From positions 1-44,506 of the forward strand of contig JAFWPA010000031.1 of NCBI GenBank assembly GCA_017509685.1: a stretch of 44,506 bases of DNA, written 5' to 3'. The notes under the pieces were generated by a model. The model was given only the letters and a program-made list of their open reading frames with translations, had not been told where the DNA came from and did no database searches. The stretch is from Bacteroidales bacterium (GTDB lineage Bacteria; Bacteroidota; Bacteroidia; Bacteroidales; UBA932). Below are positions 38,201-44,506 of this stretch, piece after piece; position 1 is the first letter of the stretch, and every line of letters begins with the position of its first letter. Position numbers and translations under genes: made by a program.

Positions 38201-39832
38201 ATGGCAGTAGAATTCAAATACGCTCCTATGTTTCAGTTGGGCAAAGATACCACTGAATACTACAAGATTCCCGGCTCCGAGAAACTGGTCTCCACGGCCG
38301 ATTTCGAAGGGCACAAGATGCTGAAGGTGAGCCCAGAGGCCCTTACGCTGGTGGCTCAGCAGTCTTTCCACGACTGCGAGTTTATGCTGCGGCGCTCCCA
38401 TAACCTGCAGGTGGCCAAAATTCTCCAGGACCCCGAGGCCTCCGAGAATGACAAATACGTAGCCCTGCAGTTCCTCCGCAACGCCGAGACTGCCGTGAAG
38501 GGCATCCTGCCTTTCTGCCAGGACACCGGTACGGCCATCATCCACGGCGAAAAAGGACAGGGCGTATGGACCGGCTTCGAAGACGAAGAAGCTCTTAGCC
38601 TGGGCGTGTTCAACACCTTTACCAAGGAGAATCTGCGCTATAGCCAGAACGCTCCGCTGGATATGTACAACGAGGTGAACACCAAGTGCAACCTTCCCGC
38701 CCAGATAGATATCGAAGCCGTGCAGGGTAACGAATACCATTTTATTATGGTGGCCAAGGGCGGCGGCAGCGCCAACAAGACCTATTTCTACCCCATGACC
38801 AAGGCTACCATCCAGAACGAAGGCACCCTGCTTCCGTTCCTGGTGGAGAAGATGAAGAGCCTGGGTACGGCGGCCTGCCCTCCTTACCACATCGCCTTCG
38901 TGATTGGCGGAACATCGGCCGAGAAGAATCTCCTTACCGTGAAGCTGGCCAGCATCAAGTTCTACGACAACCTGCCCACCACCGGCGACAAAACCGGCCG
39001 CGCCTTCCGTGACGTGGACCTGGAGGAGAAGCTTCTGAAGGAGGCGGCGAAGATTGGCCTGGGCGCCCAGTTCGGCGGCAAGTACCTGGCTCACGACATC
39101 CGCGTGATCCGTCTGCCCCGCCATGGTGCCAGCTGCCCCATCGGCATGGGCGTGAGCTGCAGCGCAGACCGCAACATCAAGTCTAAGATCAACGCCGACG
39201 GCGTGTGGATTGAGAAGATGGACACCAACCCGTCCGAACTCATCCCCGAAGAATTCAGCCGTCCCGGCGAAGGCCCTAAGGGTATTGTGATTGACCTGGA
39301 CAAGGGAATCGATGCCGTGCGCGCCGAACTTACCAAATATGAGGTGGGTACGCGCGTGAACCTGCAGGGAACCATCATCGTGGCCCGCGACATCGCTCAC
39401 GCCAAGCTGAAAGCCCGCCTGGATGCAGGGGAGGGGCTGCCCGCCTATTTCAAGGACCATCCCATCCTGTACGCCGGCCCGGCCAAGACCCCGGAAGGAT
39501 ATCCTTGCGGCTCCATGGGCCCCACCACGGCCAACCGTATGGATCCGTATGTGGATGAGTTCCAGGCCAACGGCGCCTCGCTGGTGATGATTGCCAAGGG
39601 CAACCGCACGCAGCAGGTTACCGACGCCTGCAAGAAGCACGGTGGCTTCTACCTGGGTACCATCGGCGGTGTGGCTGCCGTTCTGTCCCAGAGCTGCATC
39701 CGCAGCATCGAATGCGTGGAATACCCGGAACTGGGCATGGAAGCCGTGTGGAAGATTCGCGTGGAAGACTTCCCGGCCTTCATCCTGGTGGACGACAAGG
39801 GCAACGACTTCTTCAAGAAGTTGGGGCTCTAG
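38201..39832 (+). CDS. Fumarate hydratase, class I
   Basis: A 543-residue oxygen-sensitive 4Fe-4S fumarase that hydrates fumarate to malate. [13 protein letters not shown] (about residues 105-117) carries the first cluster Cys. The sequence also has [35 protein letters not shown] and the C-terminal beta-domain motif [15 protein letters not shown]. Length fits the fused alpha/beta FumA/FumB type. It ends the AsmA-like, cmk, ispH, fum run. Class II fumarase-like aspA lies 3 kb downstream, so both fumarate-forming and fumarate-using enzymes are close together. Confidence 0.94.
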   Translation: MAVEFKYAPMFQLGKDTTEYYKIPGSEKLVSTADFEGHKMLKVSPEALTLVAQQSFHDCEFMLRRSHNLQVAKILQDPEASENDKYVALQFLRNAETAVKGILPFCQDTGTAIIHGEKGQGVWTGFEDEEALSLGVFNTFTKENLRYSQNAPLDMYNEVNTKCNLPAQIDIEAVQGNEYHFIMVAKGGGSANKTYFYPMTKATIQNEGTLLPFLVEKMKSLGTAACPPYHIAFVIGGTSAEKNLLTVKLASIKFYDNLPTTGDKTGRAFRDVDLEEKLLKEAAKIGLGAQFGGKYLAHDIRVIRLPRHGASCPIGMGVSCSADRNIKSKINADGVWIEKMDTNPSELIPEEFSRPGEGPKGIVIDLDKGIDAVRAELTKYEVGTRVNLQGTIIVARDIAHAKLKARLDAGEGLPAYFKDHPILYAGPAKTPEGYPCGSMGPTTANRMDPYVDEFQANGASLVMIAKGNRTQQVTDACKKHGGFYLGTIGGVAAVLSQSCIRSIECVEYPELGMEAVWKIRVEDFPAFILVDDKGNDFFKKLGL

Positions 39833-39839
39833 TAACTGA

Positions 39840-39868
39840 AAATCTCGCGTTTTAGCGAGATTTTTTAA
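39840..39868 (+). terminator. Terminator after the fumarase gene
   Basis: AAATCTCGC / GCGAGATTT stem with a 6-nt loop, ending in a run of six T. Confidence 0.9.
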
Positions 39869-39876
39869 TTTTTTAC

Positions 39877-39936
39877 TACTTTGTATTGCAAAGTACCAAA
39901 AAATATTTATATCTTTGCAGTGAAAAATACTTTGCA
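39877..39936 (+). promoter_or_regulatory. PspC-PadR operon promoter with TACTTTG/CAAAGTA operators
   Basis: TACTTTG-TATTG-CAAAGTA (39877-39895) overlaps the -33 TTG (39886-39888). TATCTTTG (39910-39917) is the -7 box, 21 bp away. A second word TACTTTGCA (39928-39936) lies on the start of the transcript, just before ATG 39939. The PadR-type repressor of the same operon is the likely ligand. Confidence 0.7.
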
Positions 39937-39938
39937 AG

Positions 39939-40496
39939 ATGAAAAAGGTAGTTAATGTTTCGTTGGCAGGGCGCAGTTTCACCCTGGAAGAAGATGCTTA
40001 CAAGCGGCTCACAGATTATCTGGAGCACTATAAGGCCCGTCTTACGGTGACCGACAGCCAGAAGGCGGAGGTAATGGATGAGATAGAGGGACGCGTGGCC
40101 GAACTCTTTTACCAGTCGGTAGGAACGGGGGACCGCGTTGTTTCCCTGGCCCTGGTAGAGCAGGTGGCCGATGCGCTGGGCATGCCCGACGGCTCCGCCG
40201 AGACCCAGCGCGTGTACACGGAAGAGGCTACGGCCGAAAAGAAACTGTTCCGGGATCCGGACAGCAAGAAGCTGGCCGGTATCTGCAGCGGCCTGGCCAT
40301 CTACCTGGACGTGGACGTCACGCTCATCCGTATCCTGATGCTGCTGGCCATCATCTTCGGAACGGCCGGCATCTGGATTTACATCATCTTCTGGATTGCC
40401 GTCCCCGTGGCCGATACCCCTGCCAAGAAATGTCAGATGCACGGCCTGGCCCCCACGCCGGCCAATATGTCCCGTTTCAGCACTTATTCCAAATAA
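39939..40496 (+). CDS. PspC-domain protein (short)
   Basis: A 185-residue protein. Residues 1-90 form a cytoplasmic helical domain (EEDAYKRLTDYLEHYK, MDEIEGRVAELF) that recurs in the larger paralogue of this operon. A PspC domain follows (KKLFRDPDSKKLAGICSGLAIYLDVDVTLIRI) with one hairpin of membrane segments (LLAIIFGTAGIWIYIIFWIAVPV). PspC proteins respond to envelope stress and control phage-shock-type systems. It starts 3 nt after the second operator word and heads the PspC, PadR, PspC operon. Confidence 0.88.
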   Translation: MKKVVNVSLAGRSFTLEEDAYKRLTDYLEHYKARLTVTDSQKAEVMDEIEGRVAELFYQSVGTGDRVVSLALVEQVADALGMPDGSAETQRVYTEEATAEKKLFRDPDSKKLAGICSGLAIYLDVDVTLIRILMLLAIIFGTAGIWIYIIFWIAVPVADTPAKKCQMHGLAPTPANMSRFSTYSK

Positions 40497-40499
40497 GCT

Positions 40500-40829
40500 A
40501 TGGATACCACCAGTGAAAATGTCCGCTCCCAAATGCGGAAAGGTGTGCTGGAATATTGCATCCTGCGCATCCTGAGCCGGAAGGAGGCCTACGCCTCCAG
40601 TATTCTGGAAGAGCTCAAAAACGCCAATATGCTGGTGGTGGAGGGTACCCTGTACCCCCTCCTCATCCGGCAGAAGAACCAGGGCCTGCTAAGTTACCGC
40701 TGGGAAGAATCTACCCAGGGTCCGCCCCGCAAATACTATGTGATAACAGACAAAGGCCGGGACCAGCTGGCCGAAATGGATGCCGCCTGGCAGGAATTGG
40801 TAAACAGTATTGAAACCTTAAGAAAATGA
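40500..40829 (+). CDS. PadR-family transcriptional repressor
   Basis: A 109-residue PadR-type regulator. The winged helix spans about residues 15-90 (KGVLEYCILRILSRKEAYAS, EGTLYPLLIRQKNQGLLSYR, GPPRKYYVITDKGR). The EGTLYPLL and GPPRKYY segments are the PadR recognition helix and wing. It has little C-terminal dimerisation helix, as in short PadR_2 forms. It starts 3 nt after the first PspC gene and overlaps the second by 4 nt. It probably represses the operon through the TACTTTG sites. Confidence 0.9.
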   Translation: MDTTSENVRSQMRKGVLEYCILRILSRKEAYASSILEELKNANMLVVEGTLYPLLIRQKNQGLLSYRWEESTQGPPRKYYVITDKGRDQLAEMDAAWQELVNSIETLRK

Positions 40830-41851
40830 AAATAACGGAGCAATTGAGTATCGGCGGATACGCCTTTACGGTAGAAAAAGACGCTGCTGCAGCGTTACAG
40901 GAATACATTGGCGCCCTGGAGAAGCACTATCTGTCCCAGGAGGGTGGCAAGGAAATCATGGATGGTATCGAGGAACGGATGGCCGAGCTCCTGCTGGACA
41001 AGGCGGGCCGCGGCGGCGTGGTCACGCTGGATCACGTGAATGCCGTCATCAACATCCTGGGCCGGCCGGAACGCATAGAGGCCGATGACCCCGGTCCGGA
41101 GACCGCCCACAACGAGAAAGGCACCCGCAAACTGTTCCGGGATATGGAGAACAAGCGTCTGGGCGGTGTGTGTGCCGGCCTGGCCACCTTCTTCCAGATA
41201 GATGTGGTGTGGCTGCGCCTGGCCTTTGTGGTGCTCACGCTGGTGGGCCTGTTCGCCTTGTCCAGCCGCGGAATGGTCACCCTGGGCATGCCGGTGGTTT
41301 ACTGCATCCTGTGGATTGCCATGCCTGCCGCCAAGACCGCACAGGACCGCTGGGCCATGAACGGGGATTCCGGTACGGCCGATGAAATCCGCCGCAACGT
41401 GCAAGCTGGCCTGCACGAGATGGGCAACGCCGCCCGCGAAGTGGGGAAGTCGGACTTCTTCCAGCAATTCGGCAAGCTCATCCTGCTGGTGGTGGGCATC
41501 GTGCTACTGGTATCCGGCACATCGGCCATCGCCTCCCTCTCCATCATCAGCCTGAACAACCTGCCGGTGATGGGCCTTTCCTGGGAAGGCTGGCTGGACC
41601 GTCTGGCAGAGGACTTCCCCTGGCTGGCCGAATGGCTGGGCCAACCCTGGGTGCTGTGCCTGCTGGCCTTGTCCGTGCTGCTACCCCTCGTGGGGATGGT
41701 GTATGGCGGCGTAATGATGGTGTTCGGCTTTAAATCTCCCTCCTGGCGCCCCGGACTGGTGATTTTCATCCTGTGGCTGGTGGTGCTGGTGGTGCTCTCC
41801 GTCACGCTTGTCACGGGCTCCATGGCCGATTATTTCAATTTTTCTTGCTAA
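40826..41851 (+). CDS. PspC-domain membrane protein (long)
   Basis: A 341-residue paralogue of the first gene in the operon. Residues 1-90 repeat its N-terminal domain (EKDAAAALQEYIGALEKHY, IMDGIEERMAELL). A PspC domain follows (RKLFRDMENKRLGGVCAGLATFFQIDVVWLR). The C-terminal half adds about four more membrane segments (FGKLILLVVGIVLLVSG, PWVLCLLALSVLLPLVGMVY, LVIFILWLVVLVVLSVTLV). ATG overlaps padR by 4 nt. Envelope-stress sensing is the inferred role. Confidence 0.88.
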   Translation: MKITEQLSIGGYAFTVEKDAAAALQEYIGALEKHYLSQEGGKEIMDGIEERMAELLLDKAGRGGVVTLDHVNAVINILGRPERIEADDPGPETAHNEKGTRKLFRDMENKRLGGVCAGLATFFQIDVVWLRLAFVVLTLVGLFALSSRGMVTLGMPVVYCILWIAMPAAKTAQDRWAMNGDSGTADEIRRNVQAGLHEMGNAAREVGKSDFFQQFGKLILLVVGIVLLVSGTSAIASLSIISLNNLPVMGLSWEGWLDRLAEDFPWLAEWLGQPWVLCLLALSVLLPLVGMVYGGVMMVFGFKSPSWRPGLVIFILWLVVLVVLSVTLVTGSMADYFNFSC

Positions 41852-41873
41852 CTTTGGGGAAACACTCATCATT

Positions 41874-42506
41874 ATGGCCATCAAAATCAACCTGCAGGAA
41901 ACCGAGACCGAACTCTTCTGCTCCTCCAAATGGTGGGGCGACCCCGACCTTCCCGCCGATATGGAATATCCCACGGCCCAGGCCGAAGAGGACGGGGAAA
42001 CCTTCGACTACCCCCTCACCTTCATTTGCCAGATAGACTGCGAAGACATCGCCCCCTTCGATCCGGAAGGGAAACTACTCCATCAGGGCATGTTCTATGT
42101 CTTCGCCGGCCTGGACGAATACCTGGACCTGGACAGCCCCTGGCACAACGGATTAGGCCTTTGGGACAAGAAGCAGGTGGTGGTCAAATACACCAAGGCC
42201 ATCAACTTCGAGACCTTCCGCAGTGCCATCCTGGTGGACGACGATGACCAGCCGCTTACGCAACCGGCCCTGAAAATGACGTTCGAAGCCTGCCCGGACA
42301 ACGCCGACTGCACCAAACTCCTGGGCTTCCCCTTCTTTGAAGAGGTACTCCAGGAAATGGAAGGCTACGTGAACTTCCTGCAGATTGACTCCGACACCGC
42401 CGGCCTCCGCTTCTACGACGAAGGCATGCTGAATCTCCTATACAAAAATGCCGACCTCGCGGCCGGCAAATGGAAGTTGGTAAAAGGCTATATGACCTCC
42501 TGCTAG
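41874..42506 (+). CDS. DUF1963/YwqG-like protein
   Basis: A 210-residue soluble protein started at ATG 41874; a TAACTTTG -7 box at 41849-41856, overlapping the stop of the PspC gene, excludes the upstream start at 41808. KWWGDPDLPADMEYP and LTFICQIDCEDIAPFDPEGKL followed by GMFYVFAG are hallmarks of the YwqG/DUF1963 family, where the DLP and FxxQ motifs are conserved. Function of the family is not established. It is convergent with aspA, 6 nt apart stop to stop. Confidence 0.82.
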   Translation: MAIKINLQETETELFCSSKWWGDPDLPADMEYPTAQAEEDGETFDYPLTFICQIDCEDIAPFDPEGKLLHQGMFYVFAGLDEYLDLDSPWHNGLGLWDKKQVVVKYTKAINFETFRSAILVDDDDQPLTQPALKMTFEACPDNADCTKLLGFPFFEEVLQEMEGYVNFLQIDSDTAGLRFYDEGMLNLLYKNADLAAGKWKLVKGYMTSC

Positions 42507-42512
42507 GAGTGT

Positions 42513-43925
42513 TTACTTGATAAACTCGTGGCTGGCGGTCATGGCCTTGGGATCCAGGGCTTCGTCCAGTTTTTCCTTGGTCATGAGACCGTGCTCCAGG
42601 ACCAGGTCGTAGACGCTGCGGCCGGTTTCCAGGGCTTCCTTGGCCACCTTGGTAGAGGCTTTGTAGCCGATGTAGGGGTTGAGGGCCGTCACAATGCCGA
42701 TGGAGTGTTTCACCATCTCGTAGCAATGCTCGGCGTTCACAGTGATGCCGTCGATGCACAGGGTGCGCAGGGTGTTCATCACGTTGATGAGCCAGGTCTG
42801 GCTTTCCAGGATGCACTGTACGATGACGGGTTCCATCACGTTCAGCTGCAGCTGGCCGGCCTCGGCGGCAAAGCACACGGCGGTGTCGTTACCAATCACC
42901 TTGAAGCATACCTGGTTGGTGACCTCGGGAATCACGGGGTTCACCTTGCCGGGCATGATGGATGAACCAGGTGCCATGGCAGGGAGGTTGATCTCGTGCA
43001 GGCCGCAGCGGGGACCGGAAGCCATCAGGCGAAGGTCGTTGCAGGTCTTGGAAAGCTTCACGGCCAGGCGCTTGAGGGCGGCCGAATAGCTCACGTATGC
43101 ACCAGTGTCGGGGGTAGCTTCCACCAGGTCGGGTGCTTTCTCGAAGGTATCGCCGGTGAATTCGGTGAGGCGCTTGGTGCAGAGTTCTGCAAATCCAGGA
43201 ACGGCGTTGAGGCCGGTGCCGATGGCAGTACCGCCCATATTAATCTCCTTAAGCAGAACGGCGTTACGCTCCAGGTTGGCGATTTCCTCTTCCAGGTTGT
43301 TGGCGAAAGCGTTGAATTCCTGGCCCGACGTCATGGGAACGGCGTCCTGCAACTGGGTACGGCCCATCTTGATGATGTCCTTGAATTCCTCACCCTTGGC
43401 ACGGAGGGAAGCGATGAGGTCCTGCAGGGCTTTCTCCACGTGCTTGTTCATACGGAAGAACGTGTAACGGAAAGCGCTGGGATAAGCGTCGTTAGTGCTC
43501 TGGGCGCAGTTCACATGGTCGTTGGGAGAGCAGAACTGATACTCACCTTTCTTGTGACCCATGAGTTCCAGGGCACGGTTGGCAATAACCTCGTTGGCGT
43601 TCATGTTCACGGAAGTACCGGCGCCGCCCTGCATCATATCCACGGGGAACTGGTCCCACAGCTTACCGTTCACAATCTCCTTGCAGGCCTCGATGATGGC
43701 CTTGGCGATGTTCTTGTCCAGGGCACCCAGTTCGGCATTGGCACTGGCCGCCGCCATCTTCACATAGGCCATGGCAATGATGTACTCCGGATAGTCGTAC
43801 ATATGCGTGGTGGAAATCTTGTAATTGTTGATGGCCCGCTGGGTTTGTACACCGTAGTAAGCATCAATGGGAACCTGAAGTTCGCCGATAAGGTCACTCT
43901 CGACCCTGAATTTGGTTTCAGCCAT
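42513..43925 (-). CDS. aspA: Aspartate ammonia-lyase
   Basis: A 470-residue member of the fumarase/aspartase superfamily, interconverting aspartate with fumarate plus ammonia. GSSIMPGKVNP (about residues 318-328) is the superfamily signature loop with the catalytic Ser. The N-terminus KFRVESDLIGELQVPIDAYYG and the MQGGAGTSVNMNANEVIANR segment are of the AspA rather than FumC type. ARGL-type fumarases differ there. It has its own promoter (TACATTTG at 43970-43977) and is separate from its convergent neighbour. Confidence 0.9.
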   Translation of the reverse strand: MAETKFRVESDLIGELQVPIDAYYGVQTQRAINNYKISTTHMYDYPEYIIAMAYVKMAAASANAELGALDKNIAKAIIEACKEIVNGKLWDQFPVDMMQGGAGTSVNMNANEVIANRALELMGHKKGEYQFCSPNDHVNCAQSTNDAYPSAFRYTFFRMNKHVEKALQDLIASLRAKGEEFKDIIKMGRTQLQDAVPMTSGQEFNAFANNLEEEIANLERNAVLLKEINMGGTAIGTGLNAVPGFAELCTKRLTEFTGDTFEKAPDLVEATPDTGAYVSYSAALKRLAVKLSKTCNDLRLMASGPRCGLHEINLPAMAPGSSIMPGKVNPVIPEVTNQVCFKVIGNDTAVCFAAEAGQLQLNVMEPVIVQCILESQTWLINVMNTLRTLCIDGITVNAEHCYEMVKHSIGIVTALNPYIGYKASTKVAKEALETGRSVYDLVLEHGLMTKEKLDEALDPKAMTASHEFIK

Positions 43926-43969
43926 AGTATTGTTATAGGGTTATAATAATTGTTTCCAAATCTATCATA

Positions 43970-43977
43970 CAAATGTA
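43970..43977 (-). promoter_or_regulatory. -7 box TACATTTG for aspA
   Basis: TAnnTTTG on the minus strand, 44 nt before the start codon at 43925. Confidence 0.55.
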
Positions 43978-44010
43978 CGCAATATTCTTCAACAAAAAAA
44001 GCACCCCTCT

Positions 44011-44093
44011 CCGTGTGCAAAACAGGCCTCCTATGCACACCGAGGCCTCCAAAACCACCTTCCGTGTGCAAAACAGGCCTCCAGTGCACACGG
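44011..44093. repeat. Pair of 32-nt GTGCAC-type palindromes, 51-bp phase, copy 2
   Basis: Units 44011-44042 and 44062-44093, each CCGTGTGC...GCACAC(C)G(G) around AAAACAGGCCTCC. Unit length, 51-bp phase and central words match 27094-27176. Outer arms AAGCACCC (43999-44006) and GGGTGCTT (44106-44113) can close the whole pair into one long hairpin between aspA and tRNA-Gln. Confidence 0.85.
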
Positions 44094-44265
44094 ACATCTG
44101 GGAGAGGGTGCTTGATGCCTGTGTATGAGAGAATTCGGAGCGAAGCGACCGAGCCTGCAGGCGAGCGGCGTCTTCTGACGCCGAGTCCCTCCCCCGAGGG
44201 GAGGGATTTAGGGAGGGGGTAACGTAGGGCATGTTGGTGCACTCGGCACCCGGCCGAGTGCACCA
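44094..44265. other. Intergenic palindromes between aspA and tRNA-Gln
   Basis: No gene. It holds the second copy of the 60-nt tRNA-associated repeat (44166-44225) and a hairpin GGTGCACTCGGC / GCCGAGTGCACC (44236-44264). Confidence 0.7.
44166..44225 (-). repeat. tRNA-associated 60-nt double-palindrome repeat, copy 2
   Basis: The reverse complement of 13441-13500 with one difference in 60. It is 78 nt 3' of tRNA-Gln and in the same direction as that tRNA. Confidence 0.9.
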
Positions 44266-44309
44266 GTTCAACAGAAAAGGAGCGCTTTTGCGCTCCTTTT
44301 CTGTTGAAC
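44266..44309 (-). terminator. Terminator of tRNA-Gln overlapping the tRNA 3' end
   Basis: GTTCAACAGAAAAGGAGCG (44266-44284) pairs perfectly over 19 bp with 44291-44309, with a 6-nt loop. The upstream arm (44304-44309) lies within the tRNA acceptor 3' strand, so the terminator stem and the mature tRNA fold compete for the same bases. Confidence 0.8.
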
Positions 44310-44374
44310 TGCAGCGATTCGAACGCTGACTGAGGGAACCAAAATCCCTAGTGCTACCATTACACCACAGTTCA
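44304..44374 (-). tRNA. tRNA-Gln (anticodon UUG)
   Basis: Read on the minus strand, acceptor arms TGAACTG and CAGTTCA pair fully, with discriminator A. The anticodon stem AGGGA/TCCCT encloses TTTTGGT, anticodon TTG. T-loop GCGTTCGAATCGC is canonical. No CCA is encoded. A TATCTTTG -7 box lies at 44386-44393 on the same strand, 12 nt upstream. Confidence 0.95.
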
Positions 44375-44385
44375 ATACCGGGCTG

Positions 44386-44393
44386 CAAAGATA
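44386..44393 (-). promoter_or_regulatory. -7 box TATCTTTG for tRNA-Gln
   Basis: Perfect TAnnTTTG element on the minus strand directly upstream of the tRNA. It lies downstream of the stop codon of the partial gene at the window edge. Confidence 0.7.
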
Positions 44394-44408
44394 CAAATAA
44401 TTCCTTAA

Positions 44409-44506
44409 TTAGAATAAGGTGGGGTGATTTTCTTCCAGTTCGCTCAGGACTTTGTTCATGATGGCTTCGCGGAAGAGGACGGATTTGGCGTGCACCTTGA
44501 AACGGG
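44409..44506 (-). CDS. C-terminal 32 residues of an unidentified protein (cut by window edge)
   Basis: The frame enters from the right edge and ends at TAA 44409-44411. The visible tail reads RFKVHAKSVLFREAIMNKVL and then SELEENHPTLF: a basic segment followed by an amphipathic helix with an acidic end. Codon use (GTC CTG, GAA) matches the core genes of this window, so it is probably a real conserved gene, but 32 residues are too few for me to name it. Confidence 0.6.
   Translation of the reverse strand, partial: RFKVHAKSVLFREAIMNKVLSELEENHPTLF

Overview
The window reads as a moderately GC-rich chromosome segment of a Bacteroidales bacterium. The evidence is the repeated promoter form TAnnTTTG with a TTG about 19-21 bp upstream (the Bacteroidetes primary sigma consensus), many lipoproteins, a TonB-dependent receptor, SPASM radical-SAM and OhrR/Gpx genes, and tRNAs without an encoded CCA. 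A gut or rumen lineage of the Cryptobacteroides/Alistipes kind would fit, but that placement is inference.

Layout. (1) 1-115: the cut-off end of an IS3-family (IS150-like) insertion sequence. (2) 336-6406: a phosphatase-rich group: alkaline phosphatase lipoprotein, DMT transporter, histidine-type phosphatase, DUF4832-like lipoprotein, and on the other strand a tyrosine-phosphatase lipoprotein. (3) 6588-13273: a sigma-54-type response regulator lacking a DNA-binding domain, a giant AsmA-like protein, prmA and a YdcF-like lipoprotein, then tRNA-Leu(UAG). (4) 13596-16067: an OxyR-like LysR regulator divergent from trkH. (5) 16159-25615: an accessory array described below. (6) 25787-29388: GH5 glycanase, GNAT, and a peroxide-defence operon (ferritin-like, glutathione peroxidase, OhrR-type MarR, tiny winged-helix protein). 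(7) 29468-33453: TonB receptor plus His/Cys-rich secreted protein, divergent from a membrane-anchored protein coupled to a SPASM radical-SAM enzyme. (8) 33513-42506: ketose-bisphosphate aldolase, OM barrel, DUF748/AsmA-like protein, cmk, ispH, class I fumarase, a PspC-PadR-PspC operon and a YwqG-like protein. (9) 42513-44506: aspA, an array of palindromes, tRNA-Gln(UUG) and the end of an unidentified gene.

The most unusual part is 16.1-24.6 kb. Six copies of a 64-nt sequence, all exactly the same length and orientation, separate small AT-richer accessory units: a BRO-N/DinD-like gene, a lipoprotein, a Fic protein, a membrane protein with a DUF6169-like gene, a GH5 remnant with a large lipoprotein and a nucleotidyltransferase, and a second Fic protein. 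Four copies start 7-30 nt after a stop codon. This is a gene-cassette layout, yet the repeats do not fit integron attC sites and no recombinase is in the window. Read on the minus strand, the repeat varies mostly in a codon-like way, as if derived from the end of a coding sequence. Both Fic genes (and one site with no gene) carry arrays of short inverted operator words around their promoters, suggesting autoregulated cassettes.

Other recurring structures: a 60-nt double palindrome 3' of both tRNA genes in the same relative orientation (59/60 identical), and two pairs of 32-nt GTGCAC palindromes, each pair phased at exactly 51 bp (27.1 kb and 44.0 kb).
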